32,095 nucleotides of DNA. Origin: an uncultured Desulfovibrio sp. (lineage in GTDB: Bacteria; Desulfobacterota; Desulfovibrionia; Desulfovibrionales; Desulfovibrionaceae). Position 1 is the first letter of the stretch, and each line of letters starts with the position of its first letter. Shown piece after piece: positions 7,555-15,940 of this stretch. The notes beneath the pieces are model-generated. The model was not told the DNA's origin and made no database searches. It saw nothing but the letters and a program-made list of their open reading frames with translations. Made by a program: the position numbers and the translations under genes. The stretch is taken from the NCBI GenBank assembly GCA_937926875.1, contig CALBAX010000078.1, positions 1 to 32,095 on the forward strand, in the 5' to 3' direction.

Positions 7555-8835
7555 CTAGCCGTCCTCCAGGGGGCACAGGGCGTGGTGCAGGCGCGGCAGC
7601 CGGCGCACGGCCGCCAGCAGGATGCCCAGAGCCACGCAGGGGGCGGCCGCCAGGGCCAGGAAAGCGGGCCCGTAGCCCAGCAGATGGGCCACCAGCCCCC
7701 CGTAGGAGGCGCTGCACGAAGCGCCGATGCCCTGCAGGGTCATGATGACGCCCAGGCCCAGGTTGACGTGGCCGGTGCCGTTGAGCAGCCGGGCCGCCAG
7801 GCCGGGCGTGACCACGCCCATGATGCCCGCGCCCACGCCGTCCAGCAGCTGGACGGGGAGGATGGCCCACGGGCTGTGCCAGAAACCTGCGATGCAGCCG
7901 CGCAGGGGCAGGGCCAGCAGGGCGCACCAGAGCAGGATGCCGTACCCGCGCCTGCGGGCCAGGCGGGCGGCCCAGAGGGCCACGAGGATCATGGTGCCCT
8001 GGGCGATGACCACGGTGGCGGCGGTGTAGGCCGCGCCGTTGATGGCGAAGCGGGCCACGGCGGACTGGCCCAGCAGGGGCAGCATGTGGGCGTTGCCCAG
8101 ATGGAAAAAGAGCATGACCAGTCCCACGCAGAGCACGGGCAGGGCCGCGGGGCCGTGCCAGAGGGCCGCGCGCTGTGCGGGTGCGGCGGCCTCCTCTTGT
8201 GCAGGGGCGAGCCCCCGGGCCTGGGCATGGTCGATGTCGCGGGGCGCGATGCCGTGCAGGGCATAGAGGCTGAGGAGCAGCATGCAGCTCATGACCATGA
8301 AGACGCCGGGCACCCCGTACCAGTAGCCGACGGCCCCGCCCAGCAAGGCGGAAAGGCCGTTGCCTGCGTGGTTCCAGGCTTCGTTGCGTCCCAGCTGGGC
8401 GGGCAGGTGGGACTGGCCCGCCAGGCCCAGGGTCAGGCCGCTGATGGTCGGGGCCATGGCGGCCGCGCATACGGCCTGGACGATCTGGGCACTGCCCACC
8501 AGCAGGGGATGCTGGCAAAGGAAGATCAGGGCCAGGGCGGCCACGATGCCCAGCGAGGCCAGGGCCAGCAGCAGGCGCTTGCGGCGGGTGGCGTCGGCCA
8601 GGGCGCCCAGGGGCGCGGTGACGGCCATGCCCGCCAGACCGCCTATGGTCATGACGTAACCGATGCTGTCCGGCGTCCAGCCGTGGCTTTGCAGGAAGAT
8701 GCCCAGAAAGGGCCCCAGACCGTCGCGGACGTCGGCCAGGGCGAAGCAGAGCAGGGAAAGGCAGGTCAGGGAACGTGTCTTGGCCGCCAGATCCGGCGGC
8801 AGGGCGCGAGGAACGAAGAACGACAGGGCGGACAT
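7555..8835 (-). CDS. MFS transporter, 12-TM type
   Basis: This 426-aa polytopic membrane protein is a major facilitator. The N-terminal half shows FLQSHGWTPDSIGYVMTIGG followed by the MFS loop 2-3 motif (PLGALADATRRKRLLL, a G-x-x-A-D-x3-R/K-R-K type). A second half-repeat starts after a charged central loop (around residues 205-225). The substrate cannot be inferred. A GTG at 8913 would add 26 residues, but the ATG at 8835 is preferred because it has GAGG just upstream and the promoter at 8873-8901 lies between the two candidate starts. It stands alone, divergent from azlC, 166 bp before the flavin reductase. Confidence 0.85.
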   Translation of the reverse strand: MSALSFFVPRALPPDLAAKTRSLTCLSLLCFALADVRDGLGPFLGIFLQSHGWTPDSIGYVMTIGGLAGMAVTAPLGALADATRRKRLLLALASLGIVAALALIFLCQHPLLVGSAQIVQAVCAAAMAPTISGLTLGLAGQSHLPAQLGRNEAWNHAGNGLSALLGGAVGYWYGVPGVFMVMSCMLLLSLYALHGIAPRDIDHAQARGLAPAQEEAAAPAQRAALWHGPAALPVLCVGLVMLFFHLGNAHMLPLLGQSAVARFAINGAAYTAATVVIAQGTMILVALWAARLARRRGYGILLWCALLALPLRGCIAGFWHSPWAILPVQLLDGVGAGIMGVVTPGLAARLLNGTGHVNLGLGVIMTLQGIGASCSASYGGLVAHLLGYGPAFLALAAAPCVALGILLAAVRRLPRLHHALCPLEDG

Positions 8836-8861
8836 GCGGCCTCGGTGAAGGACTGAAGGTT

Positions 8862-8901
8862 GGAAAACAAAAATTTTCCCCAAAAAGTCCCGCTTTGGCA
8901 A
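8862..8901 (-). promoter_or_regulatory. Promoter of the MFS gene with overlapping dyad
   Basis: On the minus strand TTGCCA (8896-8901) is followed after 17 bp by GAAAAT (8873-8878). A perfect inverted repeat, GGAAAA-N6-TTTTCC (8862-8879), covers the -10 box, as a repressor operator would. This implies a 5' leader of about 30 nt and rules out the GTG start at 8913. Confidence 0.5.
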
Positions 8902-9103
8902 GAGCAGGGGCACACGCGGCAGGGGGGAGGCACGTCCTGGGAAGATGCCCGGCAGTGACGGCCGGGATGGGGATCTGTATCCGCCCCGCCTGCCCGGCCC
9001 GGCGCGCTGCCCGGACGCAGCGCCCCCTCATGCCGGGAGCCCTTGCCAAAGGGGGAGGAAAAGGGCTAGGAAGACCCTTTCATTTTCAGGAGAGGAGGCT
9101 GCT

Positions 9104-9820
9104 GTGGCATCTCCCTATATGGATGGCGTGCGCCGGGCCCTGCCCATCGTGCTGGGCTATGTGCCGGTGGCGTTCGCCTTTGGTGTGCTGGCCGTCAAGA
9201 GCAACATCCCGCCCGCGCTGGTGGTGGCCATGTCGGTGTTCCATTTCGCCGGTTCCGGGCAGTTCGTCTGCGCCGGTTTGTGGGGGGCCGGCGTGGGGGC
9301 CATGTCCGTCATCGTGGCGGTCTTCGTGGTCAACCTGCGCCACCTGCTCATGTCCGCCGCCATGGCCGAACCGCTGGCGCCGCTCAAGCGCTGGCAGCGC
9401 TTTCTGTTCGGCTGCGAGATGACGGACGAGACCTTCGGCGTACATATCACGGCCTTCCAGCGCGGCTGGAGGCTGTGCACGGCCACGCTCTTCACCTGCA
9501 ACCTCACGGCCCATGCCTCGTGGGTGCTGGGGACGGCCATCGGCGTGTTCTGCGGCGGCCTCGTCCATGACGTGAAGCCCCTGGGCCTGGACTACGCCCT
9601 CACGGCCATGTTCCTGGCCCTGCTGGTGCCGCAATGCGTCAGCCGCCTGCATGTGCTGGTGGCCATCGTGACGGCCATCCTTTCCCTGAGCCTGAAGCTG
9701 GCCGGCATGGGCCAGTGGAACGTGGTGGTGGCCACGGTGCTGGGCGCCACGCTGGGCGTGGCCCTGCTGCACCGCAACAAGAGCGCCCTGCCGGAAAAGA
9801 AAGAGGAGGACGCGGCATGA
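9104..9820 (+). CDS. azlC: AzlC family branched-chain amino acid exporter, large subunit
   Basis: This 238-aa protein is a multi-pass membrane protein of the AzlC family: MDGVRRALPIVLGYVPVAFA at the N-terminus, then FHFAGSGQFVCAGLWGAG and VVNLRHLLMSAAM, the classic AzlC core. AzlC works with the small AzlD subunit to export branched-chain amino acids and analogues. The RBS GGAGAGGAGG ends 5 nt before a GTG at 9104, so GTG is the likely start; the ATG at 9119 is 20 nt away and less well placed. The stop overlaps the azlD start (ATGA at 9817), showing tight coupling. Confidence 0.9.
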   Translation: MASPYMDGVRRALPIVLGYVPVAFAFGVLAVKSNIPPALVVAMSVFHFAGSGQFVCAGLWGAGVGAMSVIVAVFVVNLRHLLMSAAMAEPLAPLKRWQRFLFGCEMTDETFGVHITAFQRGWRLCTATLFTCNLTAHASWVLGTAIGVFCGGLVHDVKPLGLDYALTAMFLALLVPQCVSRLHVLVAIVTAILSLSLKLAGMGQWNVVVATVLGATLGVALLHRNKSALPEKKEEDAA

Positions 9821-10158
9821 TCTGGATACAGCAGCACGCGGAACTGCTTTTCTGCCTGGTGGGCTGCATGCTGGTGACGGTCGTCCCCCGTGTGGGGCCG
9901 GTCATGTACCTGCATGCCGAGAGCCTGCCCGACCTGCTGCGCCACTGGCTCTCCTTCGTGCCCGTGGCGGTCATGGCGGCCCTGCTGGGCCCGGACGTCT
10001 TCATCTATCAGGGAGAGTTCATGCCCACGCAGCACAACCTTTTCCTGATGACGGCCATCCCGGCCCTGCTGGTGGCCTGGTGGAGCAAGAGCTTTTTCGG
10101 CACCATCGCCTTTTCCATGGGCTTCGTGGCCCTGATGCGCTACCTGGGGTGGTACTGA
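9817..10158 (+). CDS. azlD: AzlD family small subunit
   Basis: This 113-aa protein with about four membrane segments fits AzlD, the small partner of AzlC: CMLVTVVPRVGPVMYL, then LRHWLSFVPVAVMAALLGPDV and a C-terminal GFVALMRYL. The start overlaps the azlC stop by 4 bp and has AGAGGAGGA just upstream. Its own stop overlaps the next start (TGATG at 10156-10160). With azlC it should form an inner-membrane exporter of branched-chain amino acids. Confidence 0.9.
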   Translation: MIWIQQHAELLFCLVGCMLVTVVPRVGPVMYLHAESLPDLLRHWLSFVPVAVMAALLGPDVFIYQGEFMPTQHNLFLMTAIPALLVAWWSKSFFGTIAFSMGFVALMRYLGWY

Positions 10159-10493
10159 TGGCTCACGGATCCCGGCCGCACTGCCCCTTCCACCTGCGGG
10201 AGGCCCATCTGCCCCCGGCCCTGCGCAAACCGCGCAAGCCCGCGCCGCCCCTGCCGCCCCCGGCCCGCAGCGCCAGGCTGCTGGTGCGCCTGGCCGCGGA
10301 GGATACGGCCCTGTTCCGCTTTTTGCTGGAAGGCTACGACAACACGGCCTACTTTACCGTGCTGGAGCCGCGCACGGCCCTGCTCAAGCTGGTCTTTTCG
10401 CCTCACCGGGAAGAGGCCCTGCGCCGGGCCCTGGCCGAGATGGCCGGGAGCCTGGATTTTTCAGTGGAACCCTGGCCCCTGGACAGGGCCTGA
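10158..10493 (+). CDS. DUF4911-like small protein coupled to azlCD
   Basis: This 111-aa soluble protein has a Pro/Arg-rich N-terminal third (about residues 1-42). A compact C-terminal domain follows (about 43-105: ARLLVRLAAEDTALFRFLLEGYDNTAYFTVLEP and a following EALRRALAEM helix) that resembles DUF4911. The family has no known function; its small alpha/beta layout resembles ligand-sensing domains. It starts within the azlD stop codon (TGATG), so it is almost certainly co-translated with azlCD. A role in regulating the exporter is inferred from position only. Confidence 0.7.
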   Translation: MAHGSRPHCPFHLREAHLPPALRKPRKPAPPLPPPARSARLLVRLAAEDTALFRFLLEGYDNTAYFTVLEPRTALLKLVFSPHREEALRRALAEMAGSLDFSVEPWPLDRA

Positions 10494-10596
10494 TACTGTT
10501 GGCGGGGAGGTGCCCGGCAGGGCGGCATCCCCGGCGTCCCCGCGCGTCGTCTGTCCGCACAGGACGGCGGCCGGACGGGAGACGGGAGTTTTTGCC

Positions 10597-11220
10597 ATGG
10601 AGAAGGATGCCCCTTCAGGAGCGGGAGCCCGCACGGACCAGTCCCGCGTCGCCGGGGAGGACTGCGCCCCGGACGGACAGCTGGACGCCCTGCTGGCGAC
10701 CCTGGCCGCCGCGAGTTTCGATGTGGAGCGGCAGGACGGGCCCGGCAGCCTGCGCGCCATCGGTGCCTTCCATCGCCGTGACGAGGCCTATGTGCTGCAC
10801 CGCAAGGCCACGCTCTGGGCGGCGGAGACGCACGAGTATGTGCAGGTCCATTGCCTGCCCCGGCTGGACATGGCTGCCTGGGAACACATCCGTGACGGGG
10901 CCCTGGCCTGGGGGCAGGAGCGCATCCGGCCCCATGACGAGCACATGGCCTCGTATGTGAGCGTCATCATCCTTTGCCGGACATGGCATCAGGATGCGGC
11001 GGCCGCTGTGGAGCACTGCCGTGTCTGCAAGAGTTTCTGGCTGGGCCTGCGCGGCTGGATGCGCCTGCGCGCGCTGGCCCTCATCCTGCCTTCCGCGCCG
11101 TGGCGCGACACCGCCCTCCCCGATGCCGCCTGCGTCTGCAACAAGGCAGCCCGGGCCACCCTGCTGCCGCTGGCACGCAGGGCGTTCCCGTCCCTTTTTC
11201 CTCAAGAGCGTGCATCATGA
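10597..11220 (+). CDS. Unknown 207-aa protein coupled to cstA
   Basis: I do not recognise this gene. It encodes a 207-aa soluble, mostly helical protein with no signal peptide or membrane segment. The centre is rich in Trp, His, Arg and aromatic residues (HRKATLWAAETHEYVQVHCL; WEHIRDGALAWGQERIRPHDEHMAS). The second half carries six Cys, including a CRVC pair near 145, and ends in a basic stretch. The ATG at 10597 has GGGAG 8 nt upstream; the frame is open further upstream but that part is low-complexity. Its stop overlaps the cstA start (ATGA at 11217), which implies translational coupling. It may be an accessory or sensor protein of the transporter; this is inference from position. Confidence 0.7.
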   Translation: MEKDAPSGAGARTDQSRVAGEDCAPDGQLDALLATLAAASFDVERQDGPGSLRAIGAFHRRDEAYVLHRKATLWAAETHEYVQVHCLPRLDMAAWEHIRDGALAWGQERIRPHDEHMASYVSVIILCRTWHQDAAAAVEHCRVCKSFWLGLRGWMRLRALALILPSAPWRDTALPDAACVCNKAARATLLPLARRAFPSLFPQERAS

Positions 11221-12926
11221 ATTCCCTGTATCTGCTTCTTGGCGGCCTGGCCCTGCTGGGGCTGGGTTATTTCGTCTACGGCGCCTGGCTGGAAAAGGTC
11301 TGGGGCGTCGATCCTTCCCGTCCCACGCCTGCCCACCAGTTCCGCGACGGCGTGGACTACATGCCGTCCAGAGCTCCGGTGGTGCTGGGCCACCATTTTT
11401 CGTCCATCGCCGGGGCCGGGCCCATCAACGGCCCCATCCAGGCCGCTGTCTTCGGCTGGCTGCCCTGTTTCATCTGGGTGGTCGCCGGCGGCATCTTCTT
11501 CGGCGGCGTGCATGACTTCGGCTCCCTGTTCGCCTCCCTGCGCAACAAGGGCCGCTCCATCGGCGAGGTCATCGCCGGCAGCATCGGCCTGCGGGCCAAA
11601 CGCCTGTTCGTCATCTTCTCCTTCCTGACCCTGGTGCTGGTGGTGGGGGCCTTCGCCTCCATCGTGGCGGGCACCTTCAACGGCTTCATGACCGATGCCT
11701 CGGGCGCGCTGGTCCACAACCACGTCAACGGCTCCACGGCCACCATCTCCCTGCTGTTCGTCGTGCTGGCCGTGATCTTCGGCCTGCTGGTCTACCGTTT
11801 CGAAGTGTCCCTGGGCAAGGCGACCCTGCTGGGCGTGGCGGGCATCGTGGGCGTCATCGTCCTGGGCCTGCGCTTCCCTGTCTATGCGGGCTATGATACC
11901 TGGATGTGGCTGCTGGGCCTGTACATCCTCGTGGCCTCCGTGACGCCCGTCTGGATCCTGCTTCAGCCCCGCGACTACCTCAGCTCCTTCCTGCTCTATG
12001 CCATGATGCTGGCCGCCGTGGTGGGCATCGTGGCCGCGCACCCGGTCATCGAGCTGCCCGCCTTCACCTCCTTCGAGGTCAACGGCCAGTACCTCTTCCC
12101 GGCCCTGTTCGTGACCGTGGCCTGCGGGGCCATCTCGGGCTTCCATTCGCTGGTGGCCTCGGGCACCACGTCCAAACAGCTGAGCAGCGAGCGTGACGCC
12201 CGCCTGGTGGGCTTTGGTTCCATGCTCATCGAAAGCGCGCTGGGCATCGCCTCGCTCATCGCCGTGGGCTACATCTTCACCCAGAACGGCCATGCCTTCA
12301 CCAGCCAGACGCCCACCCAGGTGCTGGCCGACGGCCTGTCGCAGATGCTGGCCTGCGTGGGCCTGGGCAGCGAGAGCGCCCGCGGCGTCACCTACGGCCT
12401 CATCATCCTGGCCGTGTCCACCTTCTGCCTGACCTCGCTGGATACGGCCACCCGTCTGGGCCGCTACATGTTCCAGGAACTGTGGCTGGCCCCGGGCCAG
12501 AGCGTGAAGGACGTGCGCGGCTGGCGGGCCGTGCTGGTCAACAAATATGTGGCCACGCTGGTGACCGTGGGCCTGGGCATGAGTCTGGGCTTTGGCGGCT
12601 ATGCCAAGATCTGGCCCCTGTTCGGCGCGGCCAACCAGCTACTGGCCGCGCTGGCCCTGCTGGCCGTGGCCTGCTGGCTCCAGGACCTTGCCCGCCGTAA
12701 CGGCATGTTCCTGCTGCCCATGCTCTTCATGCTGCTGGTGACGCTCTCTGCCCTGGTGCTGGGCATCGTGGCCCAGGGCCGTGCCCTGCTGGCAGGGACG
12801 GGCGGGGCCGTGGCGGCCCTGCAACTGGTCATCGCCGTGCTGTTGCTGGCGTTGTCACTGGTGCTGGTGCACGAAGGCTGGCAGGCTCTGCGCCGCAAGG
12901 GACGCCCTGCGGCGGAAAATGCCTAG
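11217..12926 (+). CDS. cstA: CstA/BtsT family transporter, short form
   Basis: This 569-aa polytopic membrane protein belongs to the carbon-starvation CstA family. Hallmarks are VDYMPSRAPVVLGHHFSSIAG and INGPIQAAVFGWLP near the N-terminus, FHSLVASGTTSKQL in the middle, and LTSLDTATRLGRYMFQEL followed by LFGAANQLLAALALL. Characterised relatives import peptides (CstA) or pyruvate (BtsT/CstA). It is shorter than the ~700-aa E. coli proteins, as in many anaerobes. In a sulfate reducer pyruvate or peptide uptake would fit, but the substrate is not shown by the sequence. It overlaps the preceding unknown gene by 4 bp and is followed by a strong terminator. Confidence 0.92.
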   Translation: MNSLYLLLGGLALLGLGYFVYGAWLEKVWGVDPSRPTPAHQFRDGVDYMPSRAPVVLGHHFSSIAGAGPINGPIQAAVFGWLPCFIWVVAGGIFFGGVHDFGSLFASLRNKGRSIGEVIAGSIGLRAKRLFVIFSFLTLVLVVGAFASIVAGTFNGFMTDASGALVHNHVNGSTATISLLFVVLAVIFGLLVYRFEVSLGKATLLGVAGIVGVIVLGLRFPVYAGYDTWMWLLGLYILVASVTPVWILLQPRDYLSSFLLYAMMLAAVVGIVAAHPVIELPAFTSFEVNGQYLFPALFVTVACGAISGFHSLVASGTTSKQLSSERDARLVGFGSMLIESALGIASLIAVGYIFTQNGHAFTSQTPTQVLADGLSQMLACVGLGSESARGVTYGLIILAVSTFCLTSLDTATRLGRYMFQELWLAPGQSVKDVRGWRAVLVNKYVATLVTVGLGMSLGFGGYAKIWPLFGAANQLLAALALLAVACWLQDLARRNGMFLLPMLFMLLVTLSALVLGIVAQGRALLAGTGGAVAALQLVIAVLLLALSLVLVHEGWQALRRKGRPAAENA

Positions 12927-13007
12927 ACGTGTCTTTCCCCATAAACAGGCTGGCGGGGAGGGGCCGCCTGTGAGGGGCAGGGCACCTGCCTGACGGCATA
13001 CGGTAAA

Positions 13008-13035
13008 AAAAGGCGGATCCCTGGATCCGCCTTTT
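13008..13035. terminator. Bidirectional terminator between cstA and nitroreductase
   Basis: AAGGCGGATCC and GGATCCGCCTT form a perfect 11-bp stem with a CT centre, flanked by A residues to the left and TTTT to the right. It serves cstA on the plus strand and probably the nitroreductase on the minus strand. Confidence 0.88.
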
Positions 13036-13178
13036 CGCGTTCTGATGTCTGCCGGTCGTGCCGGGATGTTCCGCGGGATGCTGGCCGCGGGGCCGGAGGG
13101 GCTTCGGGCCTGTCCGCCGTCACGGCGCAGAGGCCATCCTGAAGACGGCCTGCTCCGGCGCCCTGCCATCCCGGGCAT

Positions 13179-13736
13179 CTAGTCGTTGAAGATGACCGGT
13201 TCCTTGCGCTGGGCTTCGGGCAGATGCCCCTTGGCATAGCCCAGGCTCAGGGCGCTGACGAAACTGCATTGTTCCGGCACCTTGTAGCGGGCCTTGATCT
13301 CCGGCCGGTCCATGAAGTCCTGGGCGAAGCCGATCCAGCAGGAGCCGATGCCCTTGGCGTGGGCGGCCAGCATGATGTTGGCCGTGCACAGGGTGCCGTC
13401 ATACACATACCAGTGCGAGGCCGTGTCCCCGTAGACGCAGATGACGTTGTTTGCGTCGTAGAAAATGTTGTAGTTGGGGTTGTCCAGCCATTCCCTGTAC
13501 TGGGCCAGCCAGGGGAAGTCCGCGAAGTTCTCCTTGAGCCAGGCCTTGATCTCGTCGGAAAGGGCGGCGATCTTTTCCCGTCCCTCCAGGGTCACGAAGC
13601 CCCAGGGCTGCATGCCCGAACCGGTGGCGGCCTTGGTGCCGACGGTCAGCAGCTCCAGGATCTCTTTTTTGGGGATGGGCCGGTCCTCATAGGAGCGGCA
13701 GGAACGGCGGGTGAGGATGCATTGCAGGGCGTCCAT
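13179..13736 (-). CDS. Nitroreductase family FMN oxidoreductase
   Basis: This 185-aa protein fits the nitroreductase family. The N-terminus MDALQCILTRRSCRSYEDRPI holds the usual FMN-phosphate-binding RRSxR. KAATGSGMQPWGFV follows, and GIGSCWIGFAQDF with KVPEQCSFVSALSLGYAKG forms the C-terminal FMN-binding part. The family reduces nitro compounds, quinones or enones using NAD(P)H. The substrate is unknown. A GGGAGGT Shine-Dalgarno precedes the ATG at 13736; upstream in-frame extensions look non-coding. It is a single gene, convergent with cstA. Confidence 0.9.
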   Translation of the reverse strand: MDALQCILTRRSCRSYEDRPIPKKEILELLTVGTKAATGSGMQPWGFVTLEGREKIAALSDEIKAWLKENFADFPWLAQYREWLDNPNYNIFYDANNVICVYGDTASHWYVYDGTLCTANIMLAAHAKGIGSCWIGFAQDFMDRPEIKARYKVPEQCSFVSALSLGYAKGHLPEAQRKEPVIFND

Positions 13737-14286
13737 GAACGACCTCCCGGGTCGGAAGAAGATGGGAACGTCCGCAGCCTGCGCGGACACCCCGCCAGTA
13801 TAGCGCGGGACGCCGCAAAGGTCGAGCCGGGGAGGGATCTGCCGGGCGGCAGGCCCATGGGAGGCCGGTTGTCCCCTGTGCCAGGGGCAGGGCGTCTCCG
13901 GCCTGACGTGCGGGGAGGCTGTACGGCAAGAGGATATGCCTGCGGAAGCCGGGTGGAGGCGGCAGGCCGGCCTTCCTGTGGCCGGGCCGCGACAGGGGCG
14001 CCACATGGTGGAGGCATGGGGCGGTGTTCCGCGGGATGCCGGAAGGCATCTGAATCACGGGGAGCATCACTGCTGGCACTGGACTTTATCTTGCATTTCC
14101 CGTAGTTGCGCAGGAAAGGCGCTGCCTGTGAGACAGTCCCGCCATGGCCCTGATGGCCGTTTTTCCTTCGTGCCCTGCTGACGTACAGGCGGGCACTGCC
14201 GCCCCGTCCCATCGACGACACGGGAGGAGACGCCGGGCGAGGCGCGGGAAGATGCCGCAGCGCCGGAACATTTTACTGGAGACGAC
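13737..14286. other. Intergenic region between divergent genes, no gene seen
   Basis: About 550 bp of GC-rich sequence between the divergent nitroreductase and the secreted unknown protein. The overlapping frames look like shadows with arginine/proline-rich translations. I see no tRNA, clear promoter or terminator. It may hold the 5' leaders of both genes. Confidence 0.5.
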
Positions 14287-14760
14287 ATGCAACGGACCCT
14301 TTTGGCCCTGGCCTTCCTGCTCCTGTCCGCCGTGACCTGCCCGGCCGGGCAGCATCCCCTCATCGTGACCCGGACTGCCGACGATTTCTACGCCGCGTTC
14401 GACCGGGACATCCTCATCAAGACGAGATTCTGCTCCGAACAGGCTTTTCAGGAAAGAGCGCTGCTGCATTCGGACGGCTTTGACGAACTGGTGTTCACGA
14501 ACGGCACACGTTGCAGCGTGGACACGGTCTATGCCCGCACGCGTCTGCGGCGGGGGACCCATAACGTCACTGTCACCCGCGAAGAGGAGGGGGTCTACCG
14601 TCTGGCGGGCTCCGAAACGCTGCTCTTCGCGTCACGGTGTTCCACTCTGGCCTTGCGGGACGAAGCCGTGCTGGAGATGCGGGACAGCCTTTCCGGCATC
14701 CTGCATCTGCATGGCGGCACCTGCCGGGTGGAGGGCGTCTTCGAGGCCATCTCGTATTGA
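14287..14760 (+). CDS. Small secreted protein of unknown function
   Basis: This 157-aa protein is not recognised. It starts with a typical signal peptide (MQRTLLALAFLLLSAVTCPAG, cleavage probably near residue 20; the TC at 17-18 is a poor lipobox). The mature part has four Cys at 49, 76, 118 and 146, enough for two disulfides. It appears beta-rich, with alternating short strands (DELVFTNGTRCSVDTVY; HNVTVTREEEGVYRLAG). The spacing suggests a compact periplasmic domain with internally repeated strand-Cys units (FTNGTRCSVD, LHGGTCRVEG). GGAG lies 6 nt before the ATG. It stands alone between the nitroreductase and the terminator at 14871. Confidence 0.65.
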   Translation: MQRTLLALAFLLLSAVTCPAGQHPLIVTRTADDFYAAFDRDILIKTRFCSEQAFQERALLHSDGFDELVFTNGTRCSVDTVYARTRLRRGTHNVTVTREEEGVYRLAGSETLLFASRCSTLALRDEAVLEMRDSLSGILHLHGGTCRVEGVFEAISY

Positions 14761-14870
14761 GGCCAGGGGCCGGCCTTGCGTTTGTCTGATCCCGGGAGCG
14801 TCGTGGCCTGAGGGGCTCAGCGCCCGAGGGAGCAGGTATGTCCGGCCGCTGGAGGACAGTCTGAGGAACA

Positions 14871-14908
14871 CGAAAAGCCGTCGCAGACAGGTCTGCAACG
14901 GCTTTTTT
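14871..14908. terminator. Bidirectional terminator (secreted protein / tRNA-Leu)
   Basis: GCCGTCGCAGAC and GTCTGCAACGGC pair with one G-T over 12 bp and a 2-nt centre, flanked by A4 on the left and T6 on the right. It lies 4 bp from the 3' end of the minus-strand tRNA and also ends plus-strand transcription. Confidence 0.88.
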
Positions 14909-14912
14909 GTCC

Positions 14913-14998
14913 TGGTACCCGGAGCCGGGCTTGAACCGGCACAGCCGGTGGCCGAGGGATTTTAAGTCCCTTGTGTCTACCAATTCCACCATCCGGGC
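14913..14998 (-). tRNA. tRNA-Leu (anticodon UAA)
   Basis: The minus strand reads a full class II tRNA: acceptor GCCCGGA paired with TCCGGGT, discriminator A and an encoded CCA (14913-14915). The anticodon arm AGGGA-CTTAAAA-TCCCT shows UAA, and the T arm contains GGTTCAAGC. The long variable arm fits tRNA-Leu, which reads UUA and UUG codons. Confidence 0.97.
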
Positions 14999-15008
14999 GT
15001 GGGCTTCC

Positions 15009-15037
15009 TTTGTAGCTGGCCGCTCCTGCGGCGTCAA
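15009..15037 (-). promoter_or_regulatory. Sigma-70 promoter of tRNA-Leu(UAA)
   Basis: On the minus strand TTGACG is followed after exactly 17 bp by TACAAA, ending 10 bp before the first tRNA base. The -35 box matches five of six. Confidence 0.8.
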
Positions 15038-15463
15038 GGGGCGGCGTTGCCAGACGGGGGCCGAGCGGCTACACTGCCCCAGGCTCCGCCGTCAAAGGGG
15101 TGGCCGGAAAGGCGTGCGTTTTCATACTGTGGCGCTTTGTCCGGGCCATGCCGCAGGACTGCGGCCGTAACGGAAGACAGGGAAGCTCCACCGGGAAAGC
15201 GCGAAGCCCGTCACGGGCGGTCAGACAGCCATGACCGGATGCCCTGGGAATGCGTCCTGCCCGTGTGTGGCTGTCCGGGACGAGGTGTCCGCTCGTGCGT
15301 GCGTTATGGCCAGTGGCGCTCCTGTAGCGTCAATTGCCCTGTCCGCTCGTGTACGGGTGTTCGTGGCCGAGGGCTCCGGCATCTGTGGGGCATCCGCTTT
15401 GCAGCGGCGGTCTTGAGGGGATGCCCCTGTGCCCTCTGGACCGTGGAGCCGTGGAGGAGAGAT
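15038..15463. other. Intergenic region upstream of pgpA, nothing else seen
   Basis: About 425 bp between the tRNA promoter and pgpA. I found no convincing gene, promoter or hairpin; the open plus-strand frame through it has an arginine/cysteine-rich, non-family translation. Confidence 0.5.
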
Positions 15464-15940
15464 ATGTCATTCTGGAATACCTGCATCCTGGCCTATTGCC
15501 GTCTGGGCATCGCCGGGCTTTCGCCCAAGGCGCCGGGCACGGCCGGTTCGGCCCTGGCCGCCCTGCTGGCGCCGCTGATCTTTCTGCCCCTGCCGTTCTG
15601 GGGACGTCTGCTCTTTCTGGCCGTGATCGTCGTGACCGGCGGTCTGGCCGCCACCCGGGCCGAAGTCCTGCTGGGCCGCACCGACCCCGGGGAAGTGGTC
15701 ATCGACGAGCTGGCGGGCGTCTGGATCGCCCTGCTGCCCCTGGGCGCGGGCCAGTGGTCGTGGCCCGGTCTGGTCTGGGCCTTTGCCCTGTTCCGTCTGT
15801 TCGACATCTGGAAGCCCTGGCCCGTGCACGCCTCGGAGAACTGGCTGCCCGCAGGCTGGGGCATCATGCTGGACGATATTTTGGCCGGTCTCATGGCCAT
15901 GTGCTGCATGCTGGTGCTGCGGGCCCTGGGCTGGGTCTAG
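15464..15940 (+). CDS. pgpA: Phosphatidylglycerophosphatase A
   Basis: This 158-aa membrane enzyme removes the phosphate from phosphatidylglycerol-phosphate to give phosphatidylglycerol. Family motifs are visible: LSPKAPGTAGS (19-29), DPGEVVIDELAG (74-85, with the acidic metal-binding residues) and FRLFDIWKPWP (110-120). Several membrane segments lie around them. The length is close to that of E. coli PgpA. GGAGGAGA lies 4 nt before the ATG at 15464. It is alone in its transcription unit. Together with psd and pssA further on, it completes much of phospholipid headgroup synthesis, and its product is the lipid donor for Lgt encoded nearby. Confidence 0.93.
   Translation: MSFWNTCILAYCRLGIAGLSPKAPGTAGSALAALLAPLIFLPLPFWGRLLFLAVIVVTGGLAATRAEVLLGRTDPGEVVIDELAGVWIALLPLGAGQWSWPGLVWAFALFRLFDIWKPWPVHASENWLPAGWGIMLDDILAGLMAMCCMLVLRALGWV

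Noticed and set aside
5691..7745. 684-codon plus-strand open frame
   Set aside because: It is antisense to the DUF362 and flavin reductase genes, whose motifs are unambiguous; its translation is alanine/glycine/histidine-rich and matches nothing.
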